Below, piece after piece: positions 1 to 8,932 of a stretch of DNA of 54,607 nt; within the stretch, counting starts at the first letter, position 1, and each line of letters starts with the position of its first letter. A program made the translations under genes and the position numbers. Source of the stretch: Burkholderiales bacterium (GTDB lineage: Bacteria; Pseudomonadota; Gammaproteobacteria; Burkholderiales; Burkholderiaceae_C); contig JAFLDH010000008.1 of assembly GCA_017302505.1 (NCBI GenBank), positions 1 through 54,607 of the forward strand, written 5' to 3'. Below the pieces are notes generated by a model. It did no database searches, was not told the DNA's origin, and worked only from the letters and a program-made list of their open reading frames with translations.

Positions 1-9
1 ACCCGGCGT

Positions 10-40
10 CAAGTCGAGGCGGCGGTGCCGCGGCGACTTG
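10..40. other. Two-tier hairpin at the left edge
   Basis: CAAGTCG (10-16) pairs with CGACTTG (34-40), and inside it GCGGC (19-23) pairs with GCCGC (27-31) around a GGT loop. No T-run follows on either strand, so it is not a standard terminator. It sits at the edge of an AT-rich stretch (about 41-175) in which I find no gene. It could be a mobile-element end or part of an origin; the function is unknown. Confidence 0.4.
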
Positions 41-74
41 AGCGAAAGATTACCGATTCTTGGCGCGTGGTGTC

Positions 75-90
75 AACGCATATTAGCGTT
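75..90 (+). repeat. Palindromic motif AACGC-N6-GCGTT in an AT-rich region
   Basis: A short inverted repeat (AACGCATATTAGCGTT) preceded by GTC. A related sequence occurs in inverted orientation at about 15284-15300, where the minus strand reads GTCGCGCATTAGCGG. The two copies bracket the accessory block that holds the tyrosine recombinase. The similarity is short and may be coincidental. The rest of 41-277 shows no gene. Confidence 0.3.
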
Positions 91-277
91 ACATGTACTT
101 TCTGAACAGACTAGACGGCACTGGAAGTAAATTAGTTAGTGCGTATTGCGTCAGTATCATTTTGTGAGTGCGCGCAATTCGCCAAATGGATCGTCCTTCA
201 GTGGTGGGCCGGGAATCGCCGCAAGCCGGTGCGGGCCGCTTGTTCCCAGCGTCTGACGAATGCCAGTTGCAGCGCCC

Positions 278-1171
278 TCAGGCGGCCGGCGCTTCGGGGG
301 TGAACCCCACCTGCAGGGCATTGAAGATCGTCAGCGGCCGTGTGGGCTTCTCGTAGAGCAAGGCACGGTAGGAGGCGCCGACCATGGCGAGTTCCTCCTC
401 GCTGGCAATGCCCGTCGCAATCTGCCCGGTGAGGATGACCACCGGCCCCGACGGAACGCGGGCGCGAATCTTCGAGAGCAGGTCCTTGGCGGTGGTGTCA
501 CCCAGCAGCCAGTCCACGACGAAGCCCTCGAAGGGCTCGGACTCCATCGCGGCCAGCAAATCGCCGGCGCAGTTGAACGGCTGCGCGTCCATCCCCTTGG
601 CACCGAGGAAGTCGACGATCGACTGGGCCGAGTCGCTGTCGTCATCGAGAACGGCGACCCGCCTGGGCGGCGAGCGCTCGAACAGCAGTCGTGCGAGTTC
701 GTAGCTGGGGCTGTCGGCGACCTCGGACGCCGACGCGACGGTCCATTGATCGGTGGTCTCGTCGTGCATCGCGACCATCGGCCCGATGCGTCCTGCAAGG
801 GGCTCGCCGACGGGCCAGATCGTGCACGGCAGGGCGGCGCCGGCGAAGGGCAGCGTGGCCGGGATGCCGGGTACATCGGCCAGGGCCGCCATGATCGGGA
901 TCAGCGGTTCGTGGAAGTGACCGGCGAGTTTCCTGATCTCCTCGATGGACCAGGGGGCCTCGCCCACCATGCGCCGGCGCACCTGCGTGTACGACATGCC
1001 AAGAGCGGCTTCGAGAGCGCGAAACCGCTGGCGCTCGGGCACTCCGTGCCGGTCCAACATCGTCTCGATGAAGGCAGCGAGGGCTCGGTGCCGATCTTCT
1101 TCTGGGTGTTCGGCTGCCATACCTAGCCCAACAGGATGAGCGGAAAACTTGCGTGCGGAGTCATCATTCAT
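278..1171 (-). CDS. Response regulator with BetR-like N-terminal domain and receiver domain
   Basis: About 297 residues. The N-terminal third (roughly residues 25-90) is a helix-turn-helix-like region that resembles the BetR family. The C-terminal part (about 170-290) is a CheY-like receiver: an acidic pocket in AVLDDDSD, a phospho-acceptor Asp in FVVDWLLGD, a Thr in ILTG and a Lys in YEKPTR. This is an inverted order compared with OmpR/NarL regulators. The start at 1171 is chosen because the reading extends plausibly; an alternative ATG at 1120 lies closer to the HTH. It probably takes phosphate from a histidine kinase, and the unpaired hybrid kinase at 11608-13494 is the only candidate in the window. 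Transcribed on its own beyond the terminator at 1401-1430. DNA targets are unknown. Confidence 0.75.
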   Translation of the reverse strand: MNDDSARKFSAHPVGLGMAAEHPEEDRHRALAAFIETMLDRHGVPERQRFRALEAALGMSYTQVRRRMVGEAPWSIEEIRKLAGHFHEPLIPIMAALADVPGIPATLPFAGAALPCTIWPVGEPLAGRIGPMVAMHDETTDQWTVASASEVADSPSYELARLLFERSPPRRVAVLDDDSDSAQSIVDFLGAKGMDAQPFNCAGDLLAAMESEPFEGFVVDWLLGDTTAKDLLSKIRARVPSGPVVILTGQIATGIASEEELAMVGASYRALLYEKPTRPLTIFNALQVGFTPEAPAA

Positions 1172-1400
1172 CGCCGCCAAGTGCAAACGAAGGCCAAACA
1201 GATTGGCATTCGCCGATCCTTGTTCTTGTCCCTCCCCGCAACCGTCGGATGCTACTGGATTTCGCGGGGGTCGTCGCCTATGGCGAGCACGGGACACGGA
1301 GCGATGCTGTGGGTGGTCGGCATGCCGACGAACCTACCCCGAACTCGGAAGCTTATGTCCCTGCGCGCGGTTGTGCACGGGGGAAAGTCGCAAGCAGGCG

Positions 1401-1430
1401 AAAAAAAGGGCGCCGCGGTTGCGGCGCCCC
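1401..1430 (-). terminator. Intrinsic terminator of the minus-strand array
   Basis: Read on the minus strand this is GGGGCGCCGCAACCGCGGCGCCC followed by seven T residues. It is a strong GC stem with a U-tract, 40 bp downstream of the DUF932 gene stop at 1470. It ends the transcript of the seven-gene array that begins near 8478. Confidence 0.9.
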
Positions 1431-1469
1431 TTCAGGGTGATGACGACCGCGCGGGTCGTTCGATTCAGC

Positions 1470-2534
1470 TCAGGCGGCTTCGGCCAGTTCGCTCCACTCC
1501 TTCGCGCCTTGCTCGAGCATGCGGCCGCCGATGGCCTCCAACTCGGTCGAGCGGTCGTACAGGTCGAGTTCCTGCGCGTAGCCGGTGACGGCATTGACCA
1601 GGCCGAAGCCGGTCAGGTCGCCGTCCTTGATGAGGGCGCGCAGCACCCCGACCTTCTCGTGCTCCTGCAGCAGGTACTTCACCGCCAGGCGCTCGACGCT
1701 CTTGACCGGGTCGCCCACCAGCTTGATGCCCATCGTCTTGCGCATGCGCTCGGCGATCAGCGAGAAGGTGGCCTGCGACACCGCCGCTTGCACGGTGTCG
1801 CGGACCTTGAGGAAGAACGCGGCGTCGTCGGCGGCGAGCGTGTCGTCCTTGAAGATGGTGACCTCGTCGGGCGAGGTCTCGCTCATGCGCCCGATGTGGG
1901 TCTTGCGCATGGACTGGTCGGCCGCGATGAGGCCATTGCGGCACAGCAGCCGGAAGATCAGCGGGCTCACCGAGAGCGAGCCCTGGCCGGTTTCGGAGTT
2001 GCTGATCACCACGCCAGCATGCACGACGTCACCCGGCGCCAGTTCGAACTGGACGCGGGAGGTCACGACCTTCAGGTACATGCGGCTGTCGGTGACCTCG
2101 CAGGATTCGACGCGGGCGCCGGGCAGTTCGCGCAGCATCGGGTAGACGTGCGCCAGCAGGTCATAGTTGTCCAGCCGGCGGTAGCGGTCCGACAGGAAGG
2201 CCCGCGCGTTGCCGTCGAGCGTGCGCACCATGCGCTGCTCGGGCTGCGCGTGAAGCCACGTGTCGATGTTGCGATCCAGCAGCGCGGGCTGGTCGGTGCG
2301 CATGCGCTCGAAGTAGGCGAACGGGATCTTCAGGCGGTCGGCGAGCTGCCGGCGGCAGTTCTCGGTCGTCCTGAAGGTGCGCACGCCGTCGTGCGTTTCG
2401 ATGTTGAGGACCGACGTGCCGTTCTCGCTGGTGATGTGGTGCAACAGCGGGGTCGGAACGATCATGTCCTGCTTCGTCGCGAGCTGCCGCTCGAGTTCGG
2501 TGGCGAGGTCGACGAGGGAACGTCCGTACTTCAT
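1470..2534 (-). CDS. DUF932 family protein (plasmid/ICE type)
   Basis: 354 residues from the ATG at 2534, which has a GGAG ribosome site 6 nt upstream. The sequence matches DUF932 proteins, common on conjugative plasmids, ICEs and phages. Their molecular role is not established; links to DNA metabolism or conjugation have been suggested. It is the last gene of the minus-strand array, preceded by a 250-bp leader carrying one copy of the structured motif (2633-2756) and followed by the terminator at 1401-1430. No signal peptide or membrane segment is visible, so it should be cytoplasmic. Confidence 0.85.
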   Translation of the reverse strand: MKYGRSLVDLATELERQLATKQDMIVPTPLLHHITSENGTSVLNIETHDGVRTFRTTENCRRQLADRLKIPFAYFERMRTDQPALLDRNIDTWLHAQPEQRMVRTLDGNARAFLSDRYRRLDNYDLLAHVYPMLRELPGARVESCEVTDSRMYLKVVTSRVQFELAPGDVVHAGVVISNSETGQGSLSVSPLIFRLLCRNGLIAADQSMRKTHIGRMSETSPDEVTIFKDDTLAADDAAFFLKVRDTVQAAVSQATFSLIAERMRKTMGIKLVGDPVKSVERLAVKYLLQEHEKVGVLRALIKDGDLTGFGLVNAVTGYAQELDLYDRSTELEAIGGRMLEQGAKEWSELAEAA

Positions 2535-2632
2535 GGAGATCTCCAAATGAAATACGGGGACGGCTCTACCCCTGCAGCGGGGAAGCGCGTCCCCGCGGGG
2601 GTGTGGGCTCAGCGTGGCTGAGCGGCGATGCG

Positions 2633-2756
2633 GCACGAACGGCGACCGTCGTGCACTGGGATTGAAGGGCTACCTTCGCTGGAGTTCAGCGTGGCCTGGC
2701 AGCTGCCACTTGGGAAACCTCTGTCGCTGTGCCCGCACGGGGCACACGGAAAGAGT
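2633..2756 (-). promoter_or_regulatory. Structured leader motif, copy A (candidate cis-regulatory RNA)
   Basis: Read on the minus strand in the leader of the DUF932 gene. A stem-loop with GTGTGCCC/GGGCACA lies first, then GGCAGCTGCCA, then hairpin 2 (CGCTG 2677-2681 with CAGCG 2687-2691), then AGCCCTTCAATC (2660-2671), then hairpin 3 (GCACGA 2633-2638 with TCGTGC 2649-2654). Two further copies (6578-6700 and 8555-8674) keep the linkers while the stem bases differ and still pair. A second GC hairpin region (about 2566-2604) lies nearer the start codon. It may belong to a described class such as the radC RNA motif; I cannot test this here. Confidence 0.6.
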
Positions 2757-2784
2757 GGGTGGCATTGCTGCCACCCCTGAAAGC

Positions 2785-3801
2785 CTACGCCGCGCGCTTG
2801 TCCTTGGCAAGCGAGGCGAGCCAGATGTCGGCCCAGTCCGTGCCCGCTTGGCGGGGCACGAAGACTTCGACCGTGCGATGGATGCCGGCCTTCTTCGCTT
2901 CGCGCACGAGGCGCTGGGCGAGGATGTAGGCCGAGGCCTGGCCAGCGAACTCGGCGTCCGCGTCGTTGTCCGCGTAGATGCACACCCGCCGCACCTGCTC
3001 GGGGATCCAGATCCTCTCGAGGTTGCCGCAGTTGATGGCCGCCCAGGTCGGCTTGCCGGTTCGCAGGCGCACCGCCAGCGCGGTCTCGATCCCTTCGGTG
3101 AGCGCCAGTTCGTCCGTGGCCTCGTCGAGTCGCACGGCCGCGCCGTTGATGCCGGCGGACAGCAGCTTCTTGGACTGCTCGCCGAGTGCCTTGCGACCCT
3201 CCTTGAGGTACGTCCGGTGCAGGGTGACGGCGTGGCCGTCCGGCCCCTGCACACAGGCGACCATCGCGGCGTAGCTGGCGATCAGCTTCGAGCGCTTCTG
3301 CCCGGGTTGCTTCTCGTAGTAGCCCAGGGCCGGATGAAACCGCAGCGTCCTGGGGTAGGCGCCCTGGTTGATGCCGCGGCCGCGCAGGTAGCGGTCGACT
3401 TCGTCGCCGATGGTGACCGGCTTGGCCTCGGTCCAGGTCTGGTGGCACAGCCGCTTCATCCGCTCCAGCGTCGGGCCGGCCAGGCCGGTCAATGTCGCCG
3501 GCCGCACCGATCCCACCAGCGACTCGATGTCGTCGAGCAGTTCACTGAACCGCCCGCCGCGTACCGCGTGGGCGAGCTTCAGTCCGCCACCCGCACCGCA
3601 CGAGCGGCAGTGGTAGTTGCCTTCGCCGAATTTGTCGGTGTACTGGAAGCGGTCGGTGCCGCCGCAGCCGTCGATCGGGCAGGGCAGGTTTTTGCCCTTG
3701 AGGATGTCTTCGTCGACGCCCAGCGACCGCAGGATGCCCGTCCAATGCCCGTGCGCACGGGACTTCACGTCGCTCACGCGCGCTTCAAAGTCATGGTTCA
3801 T
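2785..3801 (-). CDS. Primase-like protein: zinc ribbon plus Toprim domain
   Basis: 338 residues from the ATG at 3801. The N-terminus (about residues 35-75) has a primase-type zinc ribbon: CPIDGCGG followed by CRSC, four cysteines. The C-terminal half (about 215-320) is Toprim-like, with TEGIETALA supplying the conserved Glu and YADNDAD the acidic pair. This matches the DUF7146/Toprim_3 proteins of plasmids and ICEs, thought to act as accessory primases that synthesise primers on transferred single strands. It lies 88 bp behind the ribonucleotide reductase gene in the same transcript. A strong hairpin (GGTGGC/GCCACC, about 2758-2775) follows its stop. Confidence 0.8.
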   Translation of the reverse strand: MNHDFEARVSDVKSRAHGHWTGILRSLGVDEDILKGKNLPCPIDGCGGTDRFQYTDKFGEGNYHCRSCGAGGGLKLAHAVRGGRFSELLDDIESLVGSVRPATLTGLAGPTLERMKRLCHQTWTEAKPVTIGDEVDRYLRGRGINQGAYPRTLRFHPALGYYEKQPGQKRSKLIASYAAMVACVQGPDGHAVTLHRTYLKEGRKALGEQSKKLLSAGINGAAVRLDEATDELALTEGIETALAVRLRTGKPTWAAINCGNLERIWIPEQVRRVCIYADNDADAEFAGQASAYILAQRLVREAKKAGIHRTVEVFVPRQAGTDWADIWLASLAKDKRAA

Positions 3802-3889
3802 GGTCTTGTCCAATGGATTGAGGCTGGGTGACCGGAGCCTCGCCACGAGGGCGGAACTCCGTGCACTCCCCAGGTCCTCGATGGAAGAT

Positions 3890-6391
3890 TCAGCCGCAGC
3901 TGCCGACGTGGTTGCACTCGGTGCAGCGTTCGCAGCCATCCACGCGTTGCAGCGCGCGCGCCCCGCACTCCGGGCACTGGCGGCCACGGGTCACGAAGCT
4001 CGTGGTCGCAGGCTGCGTGTCGTGCCGGTCGATTGCGACCGAGTCATCGTCTCCGCCCAACTGCAGTTCGAGCTGGCGAGACAGCCTTGCGGACATCTCG
4101 AGCACAGGCACCTGGTGGCCGTCGGCATCCAGAAACCCGCGCTTGGCCAGCATCTGCTGCAGCCAGTAGCCGATCGCGGCGACCTCGGATTCATGCCAGC
4201 GCCGCGCGGTGTGGCCATCGCCACGCAAGACGACGCCGCATTGCACGGGCCCCTTGTCCCAGACCACCTCGCGCATGTTCTGCAGTGCCTTCTCGATCGA
4301 CCCGCCGGAGCGGCCGACCATCGAGAGCATCCGCATGTTCGACGCGATCCATTGCTGGCCCTCGTCGCGCTGTCCGGCCGGCATGAAGAACTCGACCGGC
4401 CGTTCGATGACGACCTGGCGGCCGTCGACGGTTCCCGCCACGCGCATGAAGTTGATGGTCAGGTAGACCGACTTCTTGCCTTCGCTCGTGCAGTACTCGA
4501 CCTTCGAGGTGACCCCTTCGAGATCGCCCGGCGGCCGGCTGTCGAACTGCCGGCGCAGCGGGTCATCACCGTCCGATGTGGGCAACGTGGCCGCCGGGGC
4601 ACTTTGGACGCTCAGCACCGCCCCGGTCACGGGGTTGGGCCGGAAGGTAGCCAGTCCCTTGATGCCGGCCTGCCAGGCCTGCAGGTACAGGTCCTTGAAG
4701 TCCGCGTAGGGGTAGTCCGCCGGGACGTTGACCGTCTTGGAGATGGCGGTGTCGATGCACGGCGCCACGGCGGCCACCATGGCCACGTGGTCGGTCGCGC
4801 TGAGCTCCAGCGCGGTGACGAACGCCGGTGTCAGCGTTGCCTGCTCGCCCTTCAGATGCCGATACAGCCGCCACGCATGATCCTCGACGGCGTACTCCTT
4901 CGTGCTGCCGTCCGGCATGCGCTTCTTGCGCTGGTAGCTCCAGCTGAAGGCGGGCTCGATGCCATTGCTGGCGTTGTCCGCAAAGGCCAGGCTGATCGTG
5001 CCCGTGGGCGCGATGGACAGCAGGTGCGAGTTGCGGATGCCGTGCTGCCGGATCTGCTCGCGCAGGTGCGCAGGCAGACGCGAGGCGAAAGTGCCAGGCG
5101 ACAGGTAGTGCTCGGCATCGAACGCCGGGAAGGCCCCCCGCTCGCGCGCGAGTTCCACCGACGCCGCGTAGGCCGCGTCGCGCATCAACTCGGCGATGCG
5201 CCGGGCCTCCGCGCGCGCTTCGGGCGTGCCGTAGGCAAGGCCCAGCATCACGAGGGCATCGCCCAGGCCGGTGAAGCCCAGACCCACCCGGCGCTTGTCG
5301 ATCGCCTGCCGCTGCTGTTGCGCCAGCGGCCACACCGTCGTGTCGAGCACGTTGTCCAGCATGCGCACCGCGACGCCGGCCACTTGCGTGAACCGTTGGT
5401 CGTCGAAGCGCGCCGCCGGCTCGAACGGATCGAGCACGAACCGTGTCAGGTCGATGGAGCCCAGGCAGCAGCAGCCATAGGCCGGCAGCGACTGCTCGCT
5501 ACAGGGATTGCAGCTCTCGATCGTCTCGCAGTACGACAGGTTGTTGTCGCGGTTGATCGTGTCGATGAAGAGCACGCCGGGTTCGGCGTGGTCGTAGGTG
5601 GACCGCATGATCTGGTCCCACAGGTCGCGGGCCTTCACGGTGCGGTAGATCCAGGCGCGCTCGCTGCCTTCGCGTCGGCGCGCGCCAGTGGCCTTTTGTG
5701 CTTCGCCCGGCTCGGCTCGGTGAACCAGGTCCACCTCGCCATCGGCCAGGACGGCCTGCATGAACGCATCGGTCACGGCGATGGAGAGGTTGAAGTTCTT
5801 CAGGCCACCGTCGTCCTTGGCGTGAATGAACTCCTCGATGTCCGGGTGCTCGCAGCGCAGGACGCCCATCTGGGCGCCGCGCCGCGCGCCGGCGCTTTCC
5901 ACGGTTTCGCACGAGCGGTCGAAGATCTGCATGTAGCTCACCGGGCCCGAAGCGTGGCTGCGTGTGCTGCCCACCCAAGCGCCGCGCGGGCGGATGCGCG
6001 AGAAGTCGTAGCCCACGCCGCCGCCGCGCCGCATGGTCTCGGCGGCTTCGGTCAGCGCGGTGTAGATGCCGGGATAGCCATCGTCGACTTGCGCGATGGA
6101 GTCGCCCACCGGCTGCACGAAGCAATTGATGAGCGTGGCCGCGAGCGGCGTGCCTGCGGCGGACTGGATGCGACCGGCCGGCAGGAAGCCCTGCTGCAGT
6201 GCCCACAGAAAGGCTTCACGGTGCTGGTCTCGACGTTCGGGCTCGACGTCCGCGAGCGCGTTGGCGACGCGCGCGTTGACGTCCTCGATCGACGTCTCGT
6301 TGTCCTTGCAGTACTTCTCGCGCAGGACATCGAGGCTGATCGCTTGCGGCTTCAGGGCCGCGGCGGAGGGGACAAGGTCTCTGAGGTTCAT
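3890..6391 (-). CDS. nrdJ: Adenosylcobalamin-dependent (class II) ribonucleoside-diphosphate reductase
   Basis: 833 residues from the ATG at 6391, which has a GAGGAG site; an upstream in-frame extension lies inside the leader and is rejected. It converts ribonucleotides to deoxyribonucleotides without oxygen or an R2 subunit. Visible motifs: a redox Cys in INCFV (about residue 90), an Asn in FNLS (about 200), NPCSE with the radical Cys (about 295-299), PTGT (about 462-465) and a cysteine-rich tail (CPECG ... CERCTEC ... SCG) for re-reduction. Full length for NrdJ. Lying with a primase-like gene and DUF932 in a mobile array, it probably supplies dNTPs for element replication or transfer. Its 400-bp leader carries copy B of the structured motif. 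Confidence 0.95.
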   Translation of the reverse strand: MNLRDLVPSAAALKPQAISLDVLREKYCKDNETSIEDVNARVANALADVEPERRDQHREAFLWALQQGFLPAGRIQSAAGTPLAATLINCFVQPVGDSIAQVDDGYPGIYTALTEAAETMRRGGGVGYDFSRIRPRGAWVGSTRSHASGPVSYMQIFDRSCETVESAGARRGAQMGVLRCEHPDIEEFIHAKDDGGLKNFNLSIAVTDAFMQAVLADGEVDLVHRAEPGEAQKATGARRREGSERAWIYRTVKARDLWDQIMRSTYDHAEPGVLFIDTINRDNNLSYCETIESCNPCSEQSLPAYGCCCLGSIDLTRFVLDPFEPAARFDDQRFTQVAGVAVRMLDNVLDTTVWPLAQQQRQAIDKRRVGLGFTGLGDALVMLGLAYGTPEARAEARRIAELMRDAAYAASVELARERGAFPAFDAEHYLSPGTFASRLPAHLREQIRQHGIRNSHLLSIAPTGTISLAFADNASNGIEPAFSWSYQRKKRMPDGSTKEYAVEDHAWRLYRHLKGEQATLTPAFVTALELSATDHVAMVAAVAPCIDTAISKTVNVPADYPYADFKDLYLQAWQAGIKGLATFRPNPVTGAVLSVQSAPAATLPTSDGDDPLRRQFDSRPPGDLEGVTSKVEYCTSEGKKSVYLTINFMRVAGTVDGRQVVIERPVEFFMPAGQRDEGQQWIASNMRMLSMVGRSGGSIEKALQNMREVVWDKGPVQCGVVLRGDGHTARRWHESEVAAIGYWLQQMLAKRGFLDADGHQVPVLEMSARLSRQLELQLGGDDDSVAIDRHDTQPATTSFVTRGRQCPECGARALQRVDGCERCTECNHVGSCG

Positions 6392-6577
6392 GAAAACTCC
6401 TCGGGAACGGGGTACCCACGCGGCAAGGCGCTGCCAGGCTGCTCGCGGTGTTGCGAGGCAACCGGCAACGCTCGGATGCGCTTTGTGGGCGGGAGGTCGG
6501 CGGATGGCCTTTGCAGGCCGATCGGTGTGCCGCCCGACGGGGGATGGCCCGGACAAGACGGGTCTGGTCCGGTGTGT

Positions 6578-6700
6578 GGCCACTGCTGGGCAGTGGCCGC
6601 GATTGAAGGGCTGACTTCGCGCCGTAGGGCGCCAGGCCTGTCAGCTGCCTGCTGGGGAAGCGATGCTTTCCTAAGGGTTGCACTCCCTCGGGAAAGAACC
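6578..6700 (-). promoter_or_regulatory. Structured leader motif, copy B, upstream of nrdJ
   Basis: Read on the minus strand. Hairpin 1 pairs CTTTCC with GGAAAG (6691-6696 and 6666-6671). Then come GGCAGCTGACAGGCC, hairpin 2 (GCGCC 6619-6623 with GGCGC 6628-6632), AGCCCTTCAATC (6601-6612) and hairpin 3 (GGCCACTG 6578-6585 with CAGTGGCC 6591-6598). The linkers match copy A nearly base for base while the stems are different but still complementary. It lies about 190 nt before the nrdJ start. B12 riboswitch hallmarks were not recognised. Confidence 0.65.
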
Positions 6701-6797
6701 GCCAGCACGTCGCGCGACTTTCGACGACAGCGGGCCACCGGGGTCAGCCGCGCCGCCTGGGGGGCGATGCGACCGACCACGGTGGTGCTCAGGATCT

Positions 6798-7151
6798 TCA
6801 GCGTCCGCGCCGTGGTGGCACGAACTGCGGGTCCTTGATGCGCCAGGTCGGCGAGACCGCGTAGCCGGTTGGCGTGCGACGGCCGGTGTCCTCGAAGAGG
6901 CCGGTGGCGAGCAGGGGCTCGATCAGCGGTTCGTTCTCGGACCACGACTTCACGCAGAACTCGTCGTCGGCGAGCGTGACACCCGAAGGCGCCAGGTTGC
7001 AGCTCAGCATGGCCAGCGGCTCCGGTATCTCGTCGTCGGCCGTGTAGAGCTCGACGAACAGGGCGCCGCCGACGGGATAGCGGCCCACGTGGATGCTGGC
7101 CAGGCCGTAGGGGGTCTGTGCGGAGCCGATGGAGGGAAGGTTCATCGACAT
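6798..7151 (-). CDS. DUF4313-like small protein
   Basis: 117 residues from the ATG at 7151, with AAGGAG nine bases upstream; a second ATG lies at 7145. The C-terminal pattern (hydrophobic-GL-x-E/D-x-TGR-x(4)-G-Y/F ... P) and the N-terminal GGALFVELYTADDE segment resemble DUF4313, an uncharacterised family found on mobile elements. No membrane segment or catalytic motif can be seen. It is the fourth gene of the minus-strand array and its stop is followed by the long nrdJ leader. Confidence 0.6.
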   Translation of the reverse strand: MSMNLPSIGSAQTPYGLASIHVGRYPVGGALFVELYTADDEIPEPLAMLSCNLAPSGVTLADDEFCVKSWSENEPLIEPLLATGLFEDTGRRTPTGYAVSPTWRIKDPQFVPPRRGR

Positions 7152-7205
7152 GATGGTGTTCTCCTTGAAAGGACCGACCTGCGAAGGCCGGTCGTTCGAG
7201 TTGCG

Positions 7206-7517
7206 CTACTGCGCCAACGGCTCCGTGTAGAGCAGGCCGCACGCCATGGCGCTTCCGATGGGGTGGCTGGCCAGCTCGCGTGCCGTGGCCAGCACTTCGT
7301 GCGGCATGGCGCTGTCGAGCCGGGCGATCTGGAATCCAGCGACGTCGGCGTGCACCTGGTAGGCGGGCCGATCGGCGCCGGCGACCACGAACGTGCGGCC
7401 GGGCGCGCCGGTGAGGACTTCGATTTCCTTCACGAGGTGCTCGAACTCGTCGAGCGATCGCACCGGCAGCAGGCGCTGCATGGGCAGCGCGCGGATGGAC
7501 AGGTTGAGGTGGTTCAC
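7206..7517 (-). CDS. Hypothetical protein of the mobile array
   Basis: 103 residues from a GTG at 7517 that overlaps the stop of the preceding gene (7514) as GTGA, with AGGAG upstream. This overlap indicates translational coupling. I do not recognise the family. The protein is soluble-looking, with an acidic amphipathic segment (SLDEFEHLVKEIEVL). It ends 55 bp before the DUF4313-like gene. Confidence 0.65.
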   Translation of the reverse strand: MNHLNLSIRALPMQRLLPVRSLDEFEHLVKEIEVLTGAPGRTFVVAGADRPAYQVHADVAGFQIARLDSAMPHEVLATARELASHPIGSAMACGLLYTEPLAQ

Positions 7518-7837
7518 GGGGTCTCCTGTTCGTCGGTGACGACGCACGTCAGACGGCGGCTTGTTGCGGCGTGGCGGCCTGCCGCCCCAGGTGGGGTCGG
7601 CGAGTACGCCGTGAGGACGGGCGTGGGGGTTTGGCGCACCGAGCCCGGCCCGGCCTCCTCCACGACACACAGCAGGTGCAGCGCCTGCGCGGCCGGGTCG
7701 CCCTCGGTTGCGGCGGCCTCGGCCTGCACGGGCTCCGGGTCGAAGCCCTCGAGAGGCTCGTCCAGCTTCCCGGCGATGCCCCAGAGCACGACGACGATCA
7801 GCAGCAGCACCTCGGGACGCATCAGTTGAGCGGGCAT
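7514..7837 (-). CDS. Small protein with one N-terminal membrane segment
   Basis: 107 residues from the ATG at 7837, preceded by AGGAGG. Residues about 8-24 (EVLLLIVVVLWGIAG) form one hydrophobic helix; the remainder is acidic, proline-rich and probably disordered. The family is not recognised. It overlaps the gene before it by 16 nt and the gene after it by 4 nt, so the three genes from 8478 to 7206 form a tight translationally coupled group. Confidence 0.6.
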   Translation of the reverse strand: MPAQLMRPEVLLLIVVVLWGIAGKLDEPLEGFDPEPVQAEAAATEGDPAAQALHLLCVVEEAGPGSVRQTPTPVLTAYSPTPPGAAGRHAATSRRLTCVVTDEQETP

Positions 7838-8478
7838 GCGGCCTCCTGCACTTCGTCACCGATGTGCGATGCCAGCGCGAACAGGTCTCGCTGGGCGGCC
7901 TGCGACGATGTCGATGCCTCGTGCCGCCGGATCTGCTCGTTGAGCCACTGGGGATTCGCCGTCAGCTGGGCGGCGGCGAAGTGGGGGTCGCTGTAGAACA
8001 GCTCCTGGGCCCACTGCGGGTAGCGCGCGATGGATTCGCGAAGCCAGCGCCGCGCGTTGACGAGCAGCCATTGGCGCAACTCGTCGACGTCGACGCGGCC
8101 GAAGTACGCCGTGGGCGACATGGGGCTGGTGCCGACGACGCGGACGCACGAGGCGAACGAGAAGGGGAGGTGATCGTTCGACGGACTGGTCAATGCCCAG
8201 TCGAGCGTCTCGATCTTCTCTTCCAGCGGCGTTTCGGGATCGGTGAGCTTTCTCAGCTCCTGCAGCAGCACCCAGTGCAGTTGCACCACGGCGGACTCGC
8301 TCCACTCGGGAGCGTCTTCGATCGCGATCAACGGCTGCGGCGCGTCCTGGGTCTGCAGCGGCAACTGGTGCAGTTGCAGGGTATGGACGGCATCGGCACG
8401 GCCGGGGATGGATGGGGGTTCGTCGAGGTCAAACAGCGAACCTCGGATGCAAGCGTTGGCGACACTCATGTTGAGCAT
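7822..8478 (-). CDS. Hypothetical protein, first gene of the minus-strand array
   Basis: 218 residues from the ATG at 8478, chosen over two upstream ATGs because GGAGG lies five bases in front of it. The family is not recognised. The C-terminal half is rich in Trp and Arg (LRQWLLVNARRWLRES, YPQWAQELFYSDP). No signal peptide or membrane span is visible. It heads the array; its leader holds copy C of the structured motif, and the divergent AcaB-like gene starts 455 bp away at 8933. Confidence 0.65.
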   Translation of the reverse strand: MLNMSVANACIRGSLFDLDEPPSIPGRADAVHTLQLHQLPLQTQDAPQPLIAIEDAPEWSESAVVQLHWVLLQELRKLTDPETPLEEKIETLDWALTSPSNDHLPFSFASCVRVVGTSPMSPTAYFGRVDVDELRQWLLVNARRWLRESIARYPQWAQELFYSDPHFAAAQLTANPQWLNEQIRRHEASTSSQAAQRDLFALASHIGDEVQEAACPLN

Positions 8479-8554
8479 TGCTGCCTCCATGGATGCGCGA
8501 GGCAACGCCCATCCCCGCAGGGGCAGCAGTTGCCCCGCGGGGGTTGAGTGAGTG

Positions 8555-8674
8555 GCCGGTCATGAACCGGCATATAGGGCTGGCTTGGGCGGCAAGAGCC
8601 GCTGGATCGGTGTGCCAGCTACCGATCGGGAGAGACCTTTCGGCGCACGACGAAACGGGTCGCGCCTCGAAAGG
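8555..8674 (-). promoter_or_regulatory. Structured leader motif, copy C, at the head of the array
   Basis: Read on the minus strand. Hairpin 1 pairs CCTTTCG (8668-8674) with CGAAAGG (8636-8642). Then come TAGCTGGCA, hairpin 2 (GCGGC with GCCGC at 8589-8593 and 8598-8602), CCAGCCCTATAT and hairpin 3 (GCCGGT 8555-8560 with ACCGGC 8566-8571). The order of elements and the AGCCCT linker match copies A and B, though the sequence is more diverged. A GC-rich palindrome (about 8511-8544) lies between it and the start codon. The remaining 8675-8932 is the divergent promoter region; no gene is seen. Confidence 0.55.
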
Positions 8675-8932
8675 CTGATCGGCGGATGCGGATGTTCCCG
8701 GCGGGGCCGGGCGGTGCGTCTAAGCGACGCTCTGGAGGGCTTGCCTGATTTGAAGTGCAGGGCCAGCTACTGCACAAGCGTGAACCTTAGCGCCCGGCGC
8801 CGTGCGCTGTCAACGGCGACGCGACGGTCGATTTGGAGGGGGGGTTCGACCCGCCTTTCCGGTGGCGCGCGTTGGCGGTGGTCGGGATGATTGCGGTACC
8901 CGCCCAACCTCACTTGGACAACGGAGCGTGCC

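Noticed and set aside
6392-6797. Cobalamin riboswitch upstream of the B12-dependent reductase
   Set aside because: The leader is long enough, but the B12-box and core were not recognised, and its structured part is shared with two genes unrelated to B12.
3617-6838. Very long plus-strand open frame opposite nrdJ
   Set aside because: High GC content opens antisense frames; this one is Arg/His/Gly-rich, matches no family and lies opposite a clear reductase.
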